NCBI GenBank assembly: GCA_027946555.1
Contig: JAPEVC010000113.1
Span: 54,209 to 118,208, forward strand
Direction of reading: 5' to 3'
Length of the DNA stretch: 64,000 bases
Source of the DNA: Gnomoniopsis sp. IMI 355080
Lineage: Eukaryota; Ascomycota; Sordariomycetes; Diaporthales; Gnomoniaceae
The notes under the pieces: model-generated
The model's database searches: none
Seen by the model: the letters and a program-made list of their open reading frames with translations, nothing else
What the model was told of the DNA's origin: nothing
Position numbers and translations under genes: made by a program
Part shown: positions 24,038 to 35,538 of the stretch, in pieces
Numbering within the stretch: the first letter of the stretch is position 1
Layout of the letters: each line of letters opens with the position of its first letter

Positions 24038-24091
24038 CCACAAACTCAAGGGTTTCCGCAAACTCAAATCCTTCCACAAACCCAAGTGCAA
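24038..24091. repeat. Three imperfect 18-bp tandem units
   Basis: Units begin at 24038, 24056 and 24074 and share the core CAAACTCAA (CAAACCCAA in the third). The 18-bp period keeps frame, so both strands read it as a six-residue periodicity. Confidence 0.7.
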
Positions 24092-24387
24092 GCGATCGGC
24101 AAAATTCCAACAACAAAGCAATCAGCTGGGTTGTGTCGGCCATCTCGCAGACCAGCCGGCGAACCTACTCTGCCTGTGAGAAGCTTGCTCTATTAATCGG
24201 AAAGGGACGAAGCGATGGACAGAGTCGGAAATCGTACAAGAGTATCAGCAACGGGACCCGGTCGATTGATCTCTTCGGACCAGAGTATGCTACGCTCATC
24301 CCGTGCCGTAGGACGAGTAAAGTGGATGGTCTTTGTGTAGCCAGCGCCTACCAAGGAACGACTGTGTCCGGGACGATTACGAGAGTC

Positions 24388-26469
24388 TCAAGCAGGGTGT
24401 GCTTCGGCGATCCGGACCAACAGGTTACTCTCCACGAAGACCGTGCGGAACTTCGAATCCCAAGGCCTGGCCGGGTTGACAAGTTGGAAATCGAAATGGC
24501 GGAATAGCTACTGCGAATGAGACAACAAACGCGCTGTTGCACCCCTTCTACTCAATCACTCACCTCAAAGAACACCTTGTTCAATTCCATGAATGCGAGC
24601 GGTTTCCCCCCACAGCCGAACCTGCCGTATCCAAACACCATTTCAACCAGTCGTTCCATGGAGGTGCGCGTGTGATTGTCAACTTCCATGAAGCGTTCGG
24701 GGCGGAACGTGTCGGCATCGACCCCCCAGTACTCGCGAGCACGCATCGTGGGGAAGAGGTTCTGGCCTACGACTGTGCCGCCGGGCAGGAAGATCCCGTC
24801 GACCACGTCGCCTTGGGGTGGCACAATCTTGTTGAATAGTATCGGGGCAGGCGAACGCATGCGAAGGCCCTCGTATATGACGGCCTAGGACGGAGTCAGT
24901 GGAAAGGAAGGGCGGCGGCCATGAATAAGATCGAGTCTCACTTGGAGGTATGGCATTTTCTTCGCCTCCTCTTGCTTTATCGGGCAAGATACAGAGCCTT
25001 TACGGATCGCTTGAGCGATTGTCTCCTTGAGCTTGTAGTAATGTTGCGGGCTCGTTATGAGATGCAGCATGGTGTTGCGAATGACGGAGCCTGTGGTGTC
25101 ACTGCCGGCGGCTAAGGCGAAGAACATCTCGCTAGCTGGACAATGTCAATCTCTAACTATACAAGACATGCAAGGCTCTTACAGTACTTACCTATTTCTT
25201 CTGGGAGGAAGCCCGCCCTCACACATGCGCCCTGAGCAAAATCAGCTTCCACCAACGAAGTCACAGCAGCAAAGCCCCAGACCGACTTACCAGCAGATCC
25301 TTCTTGTCTAATGCACCCGACTCAAAACGTTTCTTGACCGCAACCTCGACAATCCTGACATACATGTCAGCATTTCATTCGCCAGATGGTGGTGGAGGAA
25401 ACAAACTACCTCAAAGCAACACCAAAGCCTTTCTTGTCCGTAGGCTGCGGCCTCAGAAACCTGATAAGAGGCCTGCTAAAGGCAATGCTTCTAAACCATG
25501 GAACGACCAGGGGAATGAAGGCAATCTTGAGAGCACCTCTGGTCTGTTCCAAGAGCCCGTGCACGTCCGAGTCGCTCTGCATGAACCCCAGCTCCTCCCC
25601 AAAAGCCAGGCGCGTGATCACATCCATGGTGAAGTACATACTTACTAGAGCTAGGTCGACGACTGATGATCTATGCGACTCCGAAGCGATCTTGCTGCGT
25701 AGGTATCGAATTAGACCGATCACAAAGTCGTCCACTCTGCAGGGCTTGGGTTAGCAATAGCTTATGACTCCAAGAGGCTGTCATTCCAAGAGCGATTCGT
25801 GACAAGCACATATGGTCGTCCTAGCCATTCTGCTGTACCAGACATATGAATGCCATCGGTACACCTCCCTCGGGCGAATTCAACCAGGAAGAGATGAACC
25901 ACATACGTTGGCTCCATGTCCTCGAGCTCCCGACCGCTATAAGGCCCCAAAAGCTTCGCCTTGATCTCATCATGCTTCTTCACGTCCGTTGTAGTGAACA
26001 TGTTGTCGTAGTCGGTATGCTTCAGCGATGCCATGTACCTTTTTATCATAAATCAGCCAGGAATGCCAACCCATCTTCCCCCCAATATGTCCAAAAAGAC
26101 AACCCACCCCTCCCCCAACACCAACAATCAAAGAGCGTTTACAAGAAGGATTTCTTACATCCCATCCTTCCCATACGGACTCCTCGTCCCAGACATCCTT
26201 CGCAACACATCAGGCAGGTCCGTCAGCAGCAAATTGGGCCCCACACGAACCAAGTGCCCGTACTTGTCGCCCAGCTCCTCAAACGGCTGGTGCTGGCCAT
26301 TGTGGAGGTGGTTCCAAATCCACAGGTACGATAATCCAGCGAACCAGGGACCAGGCACCTTGCGCAGGCGATACCATTGGTATGACGTTGAGGCGACATA
26401 GTAGACAACGAGGGCGCCCACCGCCGCCAGGGCGGTGGCGGTTGGGGACCATGTGATGCTGAGCGCCAT
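24388..26469 (-). CDS. Cytochrome P450 monooxygenase (pisatin-demethylase-like class)
   Basis: ER-anchored heme-thiolate monooxygenase, substrate unknown. Eight exons: 26469..26159, 26038..25907, 25736..25410, 25354..25291, 25231..25192, 25135..24942, 24884..24564 and 24507..24388, total 502 aa. All phases agree. The N-terminal anchor is ALAAVGALVVYYVASTSY (about 13-30), followed by the hinge RKVPGPWFAG. Helix-I motif ALAAGSDTTGSVIR, K-helix ExxR as EGLR, PERF region DTFRPERFMEV, and heme loop FGYGRFGCGGK with the Cys ligand. The Arg in the heme loop sits one place earlier than in FxxGxRxCxG, an arrangement usual in CYP57/pisatin-demethylase-like fungal P450s. The C-terminal exon reads LFRHFDFQLVNPARPW, typical of that class. 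No neighbouring biosynthetic backbone gene, so it is probably a stand-alone detoxification or catabolic P450. MPYRP upstream of the chosen start would add five residues. Confidence 0.93.
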
Positions 26470-27386
26470 GGGTCTGTATGGCAAAGGACGATAAACTTAA
26501 CGACGAGAGAGAAGTTGTTTTTGAGGTCTGTGAAGCTGTTTCTAAACTAGGAAATTTGTGTGGCTACTAGACTTCACCCCCGCTCACCTTGATCTATGAG
26601 TCCGCAATCCAGATAGGAAAAAGGACCAGAGCTGCATGAAAACCCCTGCATCGAACGCACCCATTCGCTACAATGGGACCTTTTGAACGGACTAAGCGAA
26701 TCTCCCAAGAACATAGTCCAGTCCCAATATCGGTTTGTCTTGGGAGACAAGCAGCGAGTCGCAAGGTGTCGCGTTTCATCAGTGGGAGGCAGAGCAGTTG
26801 CTGCGTGATTGACTATGTACAACAGGTATTCTGCCACGAAGGGCGCCGTATAATTATTTTGCGCAAGTATTTTACATTACCAATTGTAGGGATTGTGTTG
26901 ACGATCCTGTCATGTATACGGTTGACTCAATAGGCTTTCGAAACGAATGCTTATGCAATACGATGAGAAATTCATACTGAGTTGGTGGAAGACGGGGCCA
27001 CAAGACAAATTGTTTAGTGTTGGGTAACTTTAATGCTACCCACAACCTATGCCATTTGTCAATCATTACTCATATGCATAAGCCCTTCTATAGAAACGCT
27101 TGAAACAGCCTAGGCGGATGCCAAAAGCCAATACTGCAAAGTCTGCGTATCCCAAGTAAAGTGCTCAACGTCCCTTCCAGGTGCCCACGTCCAGCTCAGA
27201 ACTGCAACAGCTCGCGTGATCTACTGCCCCATTCTGCAACCACTAGAAAACGGTGGACCCGCTGGATCTCCAGACCATCGGGCCGAAGCGAGACACCGCG
27301 CTAGAGGTCGGGGTTGCAACGACTCAGCAGGTTCCAACTTCAGGTTCCAACTTCAGGCGTGTCCCATGGTCCTTGACAAAGTATGC
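26470..27386. other. Intergenic region upstream of the P450 and downstream of ATE1
   Basis: Both neighbours are on the minus strand. It contains a 13-bp tandem duplication at 27328-27353 close to the ATE1 stop. No supported gene. Confidence 0.5.
27328..27353. repeat. Tandem duplication of a 13-bp unit (CAGGTTCCAACTT)
   Basis: Two exact adjacent copies about 35 bp beyond the ATE1 stop codon, in its 3' untranslated region. Looks like a recent replication-slippage event. Confidence 0.85.
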
Positions 27387-29689
27387 CTACGCCCGTTGCC
27401 GGCTGCTCCGTCTGAAGTCGAGGGCAATCTGCGAGGCCAGGTCCGGCCCAACACAAGCAATCAGCTCCGCGATCTTCGACTTAAGAGACCCCAAACTGCG
27501 AATGCTCTCGGACCACATGACCGTTTCACCCGTCATGAAGAAACCCTCGGTGTGATCCACCAAGATGCGGATGTGATCAAGGTCAGAAGCCTCGAGGTCT
27601 GAGATGGAAGCGATGCCTGGCATGTTGCTCGTGAAGAGAGAAATCTCTTGGTCGTCTTCATCCTCCTCGCCATTTTCTATTGGCGCGCCTTCGGTCCCAC
27701 CTGGCTCATCGGCATCAATAGCATCTCCGTCCAGACCCGAGGACAGCTGTGACGTGGAGGACTTGGGCGTGTTGTTACCACCGGTAGCGTTGCTCCCCTC
27801 GCGCCGGACTCTCTCTTTTGAGAGGCTAACGTAGGCTTGTTTGTCAAAAATGGCCAAAGCGTCTTTGTCGAGCAGATCCCAGCCCAGCGTCTCGGGGTCC
27901 AAGACATACTGTGGGCTATAGTCGACCTTGTACTTCATTTTTGGACAGGAGTGGATGTAGTACCCTGGATACCAGTAGCGATAGCCACCCTCCTTGGCCA
28001 GAGCGATTTCCCTTAGGGCACCAAGCTTCCCAGGCTGAAGTTTCTGGATGGACTCGTCATACATGAAGTAAACGGCACTGACAGCGTGTGGCAGAAGGTC
28101 AAGGACCCCGATTGCCACCAGCTTTCCGTCGAGACGGTAACACTGGTGGAATGAACCGAGCTTCACCTCTCGCCCGCTGGAGTCGATCTCAGTCCTTGGC
28201 CGGACCGACGATTCACACAAGAATCTGCGGAAGCCTCTTTCGCTGATGCTGGCTGGGTTCTCGCCGTGAACGACGCTCTGATAATTCTTGTAGACGGCAT
28301 ATTTCTCTTGAGTGAAGTCGTCTGACTCCAGCGTTACTTTGAGCTCATGCGCTGGCTGTAAATCAGCGTGAAGCGTTTCCGACTCAGCTTCATGTATCCT
28401 CTCGACAAGGTCGAAGGTTGAATCACGCTTCCGGGCCTGCTCCCTTGTCAATGGGTGCTTCCGTGCACTCTCTTTCACATAGTTTTCGCCGAGGACAAAT
28501 CGATTGAATCGATTGACAGCCTGACGCTGGTCTTTAGATGGGGTGCACTCTGTGGAGTCAAGACGTAGGGTATAGTGAGGACAGCAAGCGGCCTTCTGGT
28601 TGGGTCTGTAGAGCAGAGAGCCCGAACGTCTCCAACAACGGTCTATCAGTACTTGGTAGAATTCGGGAGTGAGAGAGTAGCCGGAGGCATAGTACGAGTA
28701 GCCTGAGAAACAGAGTCAGAAACAGAGGCGCGAACGGACTTGGTAAATGTGACGGGCCACAGTCATAGCATGATGGAGCGGAAGCACCAGTGGCCTGCCC
28801 TCTGTTGGCAGGTATAGCCATTTACAGATACCATATAGGGGAAATGAGCTGTGCTTTGGCTTGGACGTCAAAAGAGAGATTCACGTTTACTCGACTGACC
28901 ACTGCGACTATTTCGACAGTAGCCGCAATCTTCACTATTACTGTAGCCTAGTTTGGGGAGGAATGTCAGTGGTATGAAAACAAGCAGCAGTAGAGCTTGT
29001 ATCGCGTGGGAGTCAAAGTTTCGTGGCTCTGTAAGGTGACCCCTGGGAGGAGGAGAATGAAGATGGGTGAAACATGGCACGGGATGATGAATTCTCCATG
29101 TGTGCTGAACAGGGACGGCAGCAGCAAGATGAGGCGATGACTCAGAAACTACCGATGTGACATGATGGACGTGATCTGCAGCTAAACAGAGCTTTGGGAA
29201 GGATGATTCAAGCCATATTGTCGGCAGGGCAGGGTCTGGGTGGGATGGAGAGACGGTGTGCTCGAGACGAGAGGGCAGGAATCGAGTACGAATAGTGAAT
29301 GAGTGTGATAGTGGGTGTGTGCGTGGTGAGAGGGGAGAGTGGAGAGGTGTGAGGTGTGAGGCGAGAGCGGCGAGATGCCATGCCATGCCATGCAGCACGA
29401 GAATCGAGGCAAGCCTTGCCCTATTCATCTGGATTCTTGACAAGATACGAGAACCATGAAAACAAAAACAAAGAGACCAACAGCGGTGCGTGGTTCTGAC
29501 ACGGGACCAAATGGTTGGGTAGAATGGCGTTGGCATGGGGAGGCTGGGCAAGGTATCGGGTACAAGCTTACCTATGGGGACGATGTAGGATAATGTATCA
29601 TCAGGGGTGTGGATGCTTGTGCCCGCCTCCTGGTCAGCCTGGTCCTCCAGCTTCGGCCGGGCGGGTTCGCGCTGACTTCCTCCTGCCAT
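27387..29689 (-). CDS. ATE1: Arginyl-tRNA--protein transferase ATE1
   Basis: Transfers Arg from Arg-tRNA to N-terminal Asp, Glu or oxidised Cys, marking proteins for the Arg/N-degron pathway. Exons 29689..29572, 28947..28885 and 28702..27387 give 498 aa. Residues C47-G-Y-C50 (SEDCGYCRN) and C100-C101 (AACCPHYTLR) are the conserved N-terminal cysteines, reported in ATE1 proteins to hold an Fe-S cluster. The SYYASGYSLTPEFYQ and RCWRRSGSLLYRPNQ blocks follow. The GNAT-like C-terminal domain shows FHQCYRLDGKLVAIGVLDLLP, SAVYFMYDE, GALREIALAK and RYWYPGYYIHSCPKMKYK. An acidic, low-complexity insert (about 375-425) precedes the C-terminal helix. Intron 1 is 624 bp, unusually long, CT-rich in sense, and has no stop in the entering frame. 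The start MAGGSQREPA was chosen over an in-frame upstream ATG because the upstream extension is low-complexity. Confidence 0.95.
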
Positions 29690-32526
29690 TATTGCGTGCT
29701 TGGGGTGGTGATGCTGGTGGTGAAGGGGTTCCTCTGCGGTTGAGGTTTGGGAGCAAGAAAAGACGCAAGAGAATGCTTGGCAGTTGCTTGATCGGTTGCT
29801 GGCCCAGCTGCATATGCTGTTTGGACTTAGGTAGATAACGTGACTACTTGCAAACAAAGGGTCGCTGGGGAGGGGGTTAATTACTCGGTATTGAGGGGAG
29901 ACAACTTGGGTGGGAGAAGCGTTGCGAGTCTGGAGACGCCGGTGAATCGGCGACGCTTATTATGGCATCCACCTCCCCTAAACTCTAACACCCTATACTA
30001 TGTACAGTACATCCAGGCAGTACGCCTATTATAGGGGTTGCCTGCACCTGCACCTGCACCTGCGTCAGCTAGCTGGAACTGACATCTGGAATTTCTGCAG
30101 GTGCAGAAGACACATCAGAAAAAAACAGAGACAGTGACAAGCATCGGGATGACTCCCACCTGGCCCCGTCAAATCAAACCTCTACCTCGGAACCCCCCTC
30201 CTCAAGCCTTGTCAAAGGCTGGGCTGTGTTGAGTATGGCACTTATGGCCGGAAGCTGCCTATTCGCTACCAGACCCAAGGAAACATTCACGCTCACCTGG
30301 GCTTCTGTTTCTAAGTACACACACAGATGGTATCGCCACCTCGTCAATAAGGGATCTACAATGCGTCAAGGCCAACCCGTGTACCGGAATATCACCGTCA
30401 TTCCCCGATCTTTGTGCGGGTCGACAACCTGAGACTGCCGCAGCAAGAGTCGCAAACTCCAAGACAAGGCCATGCCTCTGTCGCCTCTGTACGTCAATTG
30501 TGATGGTAGAACTGTACAGTACCTTACTTCCGGGCTCGCCCAAGAATTTCAAACTCATCTCCGGTACGCAGTACATAGTACAGTACCCACTACCTTTTTG
30601 CTTCTGGAAAGCCTGGAAGATGCACTCGTTCCCAGGGAGCTCCTTGCCATGAGACGCCAAGCAATTCGACGTTCTTCGAGTTCTTCGCGAAGCTTCCCCC
30701 GTGGGTTATGACTGACGTTCTGCTTGCCGACTCATTCGTGCTACGAGGAAGCTGCAGGCGTCTCTACACCTGATGAGTGCATACCAAGCAGATTCTTCAT
30801 TTGCATAGCATTATCGTTGGAAAGCGTTGGGCGCAAGAAGTGGTCAAGGGCTGGGGCATAGGATCCTCTCACGAGACTACTACCATTCGATACTTTGCGG
30901 CCGAGTGCTGTGCATGTACTCAGTTAGCGTCAGCCTTACGAAGCTTTTACCGAAACCGAAACCATGGGCGCTTTCCTTTGATCCGTTTCTGGTCTTGCGG
31001 CCACGGCATGGGCAATTTCCTGTCCCTGGTGTCAAACAAGTCCTCTTTTTCTTGGGATCGTCGTCCTCAAAGCGCTATTTGCTAGCCCATTCTGACACTG
31101 CGAGGTTCGAGACGCAGCCAGACAGTTTGAGCTCTTATTTTACCCATTAGGTAAGGATACCTTGGGACCGTTGTCTTGCCCGCCCTGCGCGACATTGACA
31201 GGTACAGGGGAGGTACAAAGCTACAGGTACTTTGTTGTAGGCACCGAGATCATCCGATCCGCGCTGCCCAGCGCTCGCTCCAGCTTTTTTTTTTCTCTCC
31301 CCTTCCCACCCTTCAAAAGGGCCAGTCCAATATTTTTCTGCCCGCCTTTGCCCCTCTGTAGTTGCTAATGGCACGAGACAACAAACTGCTTCCCGGCGCT
31401 ACACGCCGCAAGAGCCCTGCCTACTTGCTCACAGCTGCTAGCTGCTTCGTCACTTCTGATCTGATATCCTGACCCGATCCCAACCCAAACCAGACGTGTG
31501 CTACGTACTGTCCCTTGTTGTGTCTGTCAACCTGTCAACACTTGTCCCGAACTCTCCTTACTAGCACGGAAACGGAACACTGTGGACATAGGCCGGCCTG
31601 TTCTGTCTTCTACCTAGGTTGAGACTCGAGGTCCACGATCTGCCGCCAGACCAAGCCCCAGACTAAGACCCAGACCCATCCAACGCCATCGCTACGCTGC
31701 GCTACGCTAGGCCAGCTCCCCACGGCTTCCGGTCTTCTCCTTCCGAGTCACTTCTTTTACTCTTTTGACCTCACTGGTTACCACCACGAAAAAACCACCT
31801 CGAGCTGCCAAATTCGCGCCCGTCCTGCACTCATTGGCTCATTCCAAAGGTTTCTCCCGTGTCACGGTCCGCATCCTCTGTTGCCGTCTCGTCAAGCAAG
31901 TCAAGGGTCTATTGCGACCCCAGCCTGCGCCTGCGCTGCACTCCAACACGCCAATGTAGCACAAGCACACCCTCTTGCACTTCACAACTGCACCCGCGGC
32001 TTCTCAACACCCTCATAACAAGATTCATCCTAGGCTTACTTCGTCAACCGACTGTCGCCGCAGGACGTGCTCGGGCTGTCCTTTGGTCCTGCCTTCCTGT
32101 TCACGTCCAGGCAGATCCTTCAACACCTTAGTCTTCGGACGTGCTTGCCCTAGGAGCTAGCTTAGTCACCTCTCCTTGGACGTCACTGCGAGTCTTCAGC
32201 CTCCAGGGAAGCTTGAAGACACCACACAAACCATTTTACGGACTCACTGTGCGCTGGTCGAGGCCACATTCAACCAACAGATTCACCAGTGTCCATCCAC
32301 AACCCTGACAACATCGACAATGCAGCTCAGAAGTAATTGAAAAGACGTCAGGTCTTTGAGATTCCCTCTCGGATCGTGGCCCTTCACACTATCTGGGTTC
32401 CTCGAGTCTTGAAATACAGTTCGCCCCGTCTCTCCTTCTCTGGTCCCATACGCTCTCTTACTTACGGCCAAGGCATCTCACAACACGCCTTTTGTTTCCA
32501 ATCCACTGTTGCAAAACATCTTCAAG
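29690..32526. promoter_or_regulatory. Divergent 2.8-kb region between ATE1 and the Nudix gene
   Basis: No supported gene. It carries a CTGCAC hexamer array (30042-30063) with an inverted copy downstream, and from about 31260 a C/T-rich stretch leading into the Nudix start, as expected of a long fungal promoter and 5' leader. One TACCTAGGT site lies at 31611. Confidence 0.5.
30042..30106. repeat. CTGCAC hexamer array with inverted partner
   Basis: 3.7 units of CTGCAC at 30042-30063, then CTGCAGGTGCAG at 30095-30106, whose complement matches 11 of 12 bases of the array. The two could pair as a stem with a loop of about 30 nt. Confidence 0.75.
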
Positions 32527-33091
32527 ATGTCTGGTGGCGGCTCGTCGAGTAGCAGTCGATCTATGGAGTCCCGGACTGGACGAGACAAGCAACGTGAGTC
32601 CCCGGCCTTACCAGCCCCCGAGTCGCTGAAGCCTGCCCGCTTCCCCCTCGCGGACTGACCCATGTGTTCCAGGCTATAACTCCCAAAACGAGCGACAGGT
32701 TGCTGGTGTGGTTCCCTTGACCGCAGACAAGAAATATGTCTTGATGATACGGTCAAAGAAGAGGAAAGGTTGGGTCTTGCCAAAGGGCGGCTGGGAAACC
32801 GATGAGACCGAGACAGAGGCTGCCACGCGCGAGTCCTGGGAGGAGGCCGGTATTCTGATCAGTATCGAGTACGACCTAGGCGAGATTCCGGAGATGCGCG
32901 CACCCAAGAAGGGCTCCACCTCAAAGTGCATGTACCGCTTCTACGAGGCCACCGTCACCAAGGAGTGCAAGGACTGGCCCGAGGCTGATCAGCGTGAGCG
33001 GAGGTGGATGACCTACTCCGAGGCAAGAGAGTCTTTGAAAGATCGGCCGGAGCTACGTGAAGCTCTGGAGCGGTCGACTATCCGGAGGTAG
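32527..33091 (+). CDS. Nudix diphosphoinositol polyphosphate phosphohydrolase (DIPP, DDP1/Aps1 type)
   Basis: Hydrolyses inositol pyrophosphates and, in related enzymes, diadenosine polyphosphates and polyphosphate; cytosolic or nuclear. Exons 32527-32593 and 32673-33091 give 161 aa. MSGGGSSSSSRSMESRTGRD is a disordered Ser-rich start. The core runs VAGVVPLTADKKYVLMIRS, KGWVLPKGGWETDE, and the Nudix box with G-x5-E-x7-R-E-x2-E-E-x-G-I (GGWETDETETEAATRESWEE then AGI). Its first Gly precedes WETDE and the catalytic REXXEE glutamates are intact. The end reads WMTYSEARESLKDRPELREAL. The intron splits an Arg codon (C|GC). Size and the LPKGGWE signature fit DIPP rather than other Nudix enzymes. Functionally related to the SPX-domain VTC gene 2.5 kb farther on. 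Confidence 0.93.
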
Positions 33092-34174
33092 ATCCGCCCG
33101 ACCCCATATTTCGCCGTGCAACGACCATTCGATCTTGATGAAAGGCCACACAGCCCTGCGGTCACCTTCTCTAGAAGCTCCGTGGAGAGCATTGACAAGA
33201 GTGCTCTCGTCGACTTTGAGAATGGGCGCACACTAATCACCTATTCACCACTCCCCACTCTTCGTTATATTTCATTTGTCAAACTTGAGCACAAGTAGAA
33301 GCTTCTTGGTTTTCGGCTTGTAATTGCTGCTATACCCCAACCTCCGAGTTCTGGGACAACAGAACAGAGACACCAGGGCTTCAGGCCTGCGCATGAGCGG
33401 ACCAACATACTCGTCTGTCGACTATCAGGGATGGGCAGGAGTCTGTAGGAGAAAAAAAAAAGGTAGAATCCAGGGCTAGGATGATAGACAACGGAACGAG
33501 AAACACAAAAGGGGGTTCATGCTGCGTTCTGCAGGGTAAAAAGTCTGTAGCTGCATGGCTACCAAGGCAAGTAAAAGCTTGCATTGCATGCGCAGCGTGT
33601 TTTCTGGTACCGATCGATAAGCGACCGCTGGCCTGATGAGAAAAGAGGTATGCTCAGAGCATGGTACTCGGGATTATCTTGCTGGTGCTCAAGAGAGAAA
33701 TAGAGTTGTACAAGTACTATGTTCAAGTGACAAGAACTTGCTGTGCGGACTTCAACACAGTAGCAGTGTGGCTGGATGGACATAGAGACCAATTGAAAGA
33801 AAGTCAATAGAGAAGGTTTTCGTGGACCATTTCTTCTGTGAACAAATTTTGGAGCTGATTACCAGTATGCGGCATACTGCAAAACCAATGATTAGAACCA
33901 GACAAGGCTGACTTGATACACAAACTCGACTATCACCCCACGGACTCAAGACAATGTCAATCTAGACCCAGACCATGGAATCTGGTATCAGGTTGTGACG
34001 ACGATTCCTTCTGAAAAGGTCAAATATCCACCCCTATGCATGCTGATAAGTTGGTGGCAACCTTGTGTACATAGTAGAATCCAGGTGCCGGGAATAAAAA
34101 CGCCTCCAGACTTGGTCCCACTCTCTCCTCTTCAACCACCACAAACTCCATCATCACGAGATTAACAATCCAAG
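33092..34174. other. Intergenic region between the Nudix and SDR genes
   Basis: 3' end of the Nudix gene and promoter of the SDR, both on plus. No supported gene. Confidence 0.5.
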
Positions 34175-35272
34175 ATGGCGTCCACCACGCACAAAGTAGC
34201 TTTAGTAACCGGAGCCTGTAAGCTAAGCTCACTTCAAGCCCTCCAACATGTACATAGCATCTCAACATGGACACCAATAAAATAAAATAAACCCCGAGCT
34301 AACCCGCACAAACCCCCTCTCTTAAAGCCGGAGGTATGGGTCTCGCCGTAGCCCAAGCCCTCGCAGCCCAAGGCACCTGGCAAATCCACCTCGTCGACAT
34401 CAAAGCCGACGCCGGTGCCAAAGTTGCCAACGCCCTCGGCCCCAACGCCACCTTTCACTGCGTCGACCTGCGCAACTACGACGCCCTGGCCGCCACGTTC
34501 AAGGCGGCCTTTTCGGCTGGCGGACGGCACCGGCTCGACTTTGTCTTTGCCAATGCAGGGCTTATTGACAAGGGCAACATGCTTGACCTAAGCAGCGAAG
34601 ACGAGAGGGACCCACCGCCGCAACCGGACTATGCGGCTGTGGAGGTGAATCTGAAGGGCGCCATGGATACGGTGCATCTTGCGCGGCATTATATGCTGCG
34701 GTCGCCTGAAAAGGACAAGGGCGCGATTGTGGTGACGGCGAGTTGTTCGAGTATATGGCCTACGTACTGGGCACCAATCTACTCAGCATCGAAGTGTAAG
34801 CTGGCCCTTGGGCCCTCCCCGTCCCCTCCCTTTCCGGGCCGATTGCCAGGCACAAGATGTTCATGGTAAAGAATTTGGATGTACTAATTGTTTACAAAAT
34901 TGTCTTTTAGTCGGCATCTTGGGATTTGTGCGCGCTATCGCGGGGCAGTGCAAGATCGTGGACGGCATCCGAGTGAACGCGCTCCTCCCTGGCGCAGTGA
35001 AGACGCCCATTATCGACGATTGGGGTGATTTCCCCGATGAGAGCTTCACGCCGATGGAGCTGATTGTGGAGACTGTGCTGAAGCTCGCTGCGGGTGGGGA
35101 GATTGTGGACTCGAAGGGCGCGAGGATCCCGCCTGAGAAAGCATATGGACAGGCTCTGTTGGTGACTGGAAAAAATGTTTACATATATCCGGAAGCCGAG
35201 TTCCCAGACGAGGTCATGGCTGCTACGATCGAGGCGACAAAACCGGAAAATCGGTTCCAGGAGAAGCATTAG
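34175..35272 (+). CDS. Short-chain dehydrogenase/reductase (classical SDR)
   Basis: NAD(P)-dependent oxidoreductase, substrate unknown. Exons 34175-34217, 34328-34795 and 34911-35272 give 290 aa. Cofactor motif TGASGGMGLAVA (TGxxxGxG) is split by intron 1 inside the Ser codon. Then an acidic residue after beta-2 (HLVDIKADAG), suggesting NAD preference, the DFVFANAGLID motif (NAG), and the active site with Ser in VTASCSSIWP and YSASK (Y-x3-K). The second intron again splits a codon just after YSASK. The C-terminal region (NALLPGAVKTPIIDDWG) is usual for the class. It resembles 15-hydroxyprostaglandin-dehydrogenase-like fungal SDRs. No signal or membrane segment. The start MASTTHKVALVTG puts the Rossmann strand right at the N-terminus, which decides the ATG. 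Confidence 0.92.
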
Positions 35273-35538
35273 AGTCGTAGGCTAAGGTTACTACTGCACC
35301 GTGTGGTCATTTTCTTTTCGATTGGCGGAAACTGCGTATAGTAAAGTATACGCTGCAGACCGGTACCGCAAATACAAAAACCCAGCCCACATATATCCAA
35401 GCACGACCGCTCTTACGGCGAGGTCTGCTCAATAAACGCTTTTCCATGCCCAATAAAGTCACCATTATGCAAGTGAGCACCGTATCCAAATGCTGTATAG
35501 TAAAAGACATGAAACCTAGTGAAGTTGCTCCCGACTGC

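Larger units (their letters stand above)
22970..24387. other. Intergenic region between RRP42 and the P450, with repeats and one small frame
   Basis: Holds a perfect 18-bp palindrome at 23184-23201, a 74-codon frame at 23484-23708 (listed separately), three 18-bp repeat units at 24038-24091, and overlapping open frames on both strands between 23780 and 24500. I could not build a gene from the latter: the plus-strand frame 23926-24507 lacks an ATG start and overlaps the last P450 exon, and the minus-strand frame has no coherent splice partner. Confidence 0.5.

Noticed and set aside
23926..24507. 193-codon plus-strand frame as a separate gene
   Set aside because: It has no ATG at its start (GTG), overlaps the well-supported last P450 exon antisense, and is partly repeat-derived.
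24388..26469. P450 as part of a secondary-metabolite cluster
   Set aside because: Neighbours are RRP42 and ATE1; there is no backbone enzyme, transporter or cluster regulator nearby in the window.
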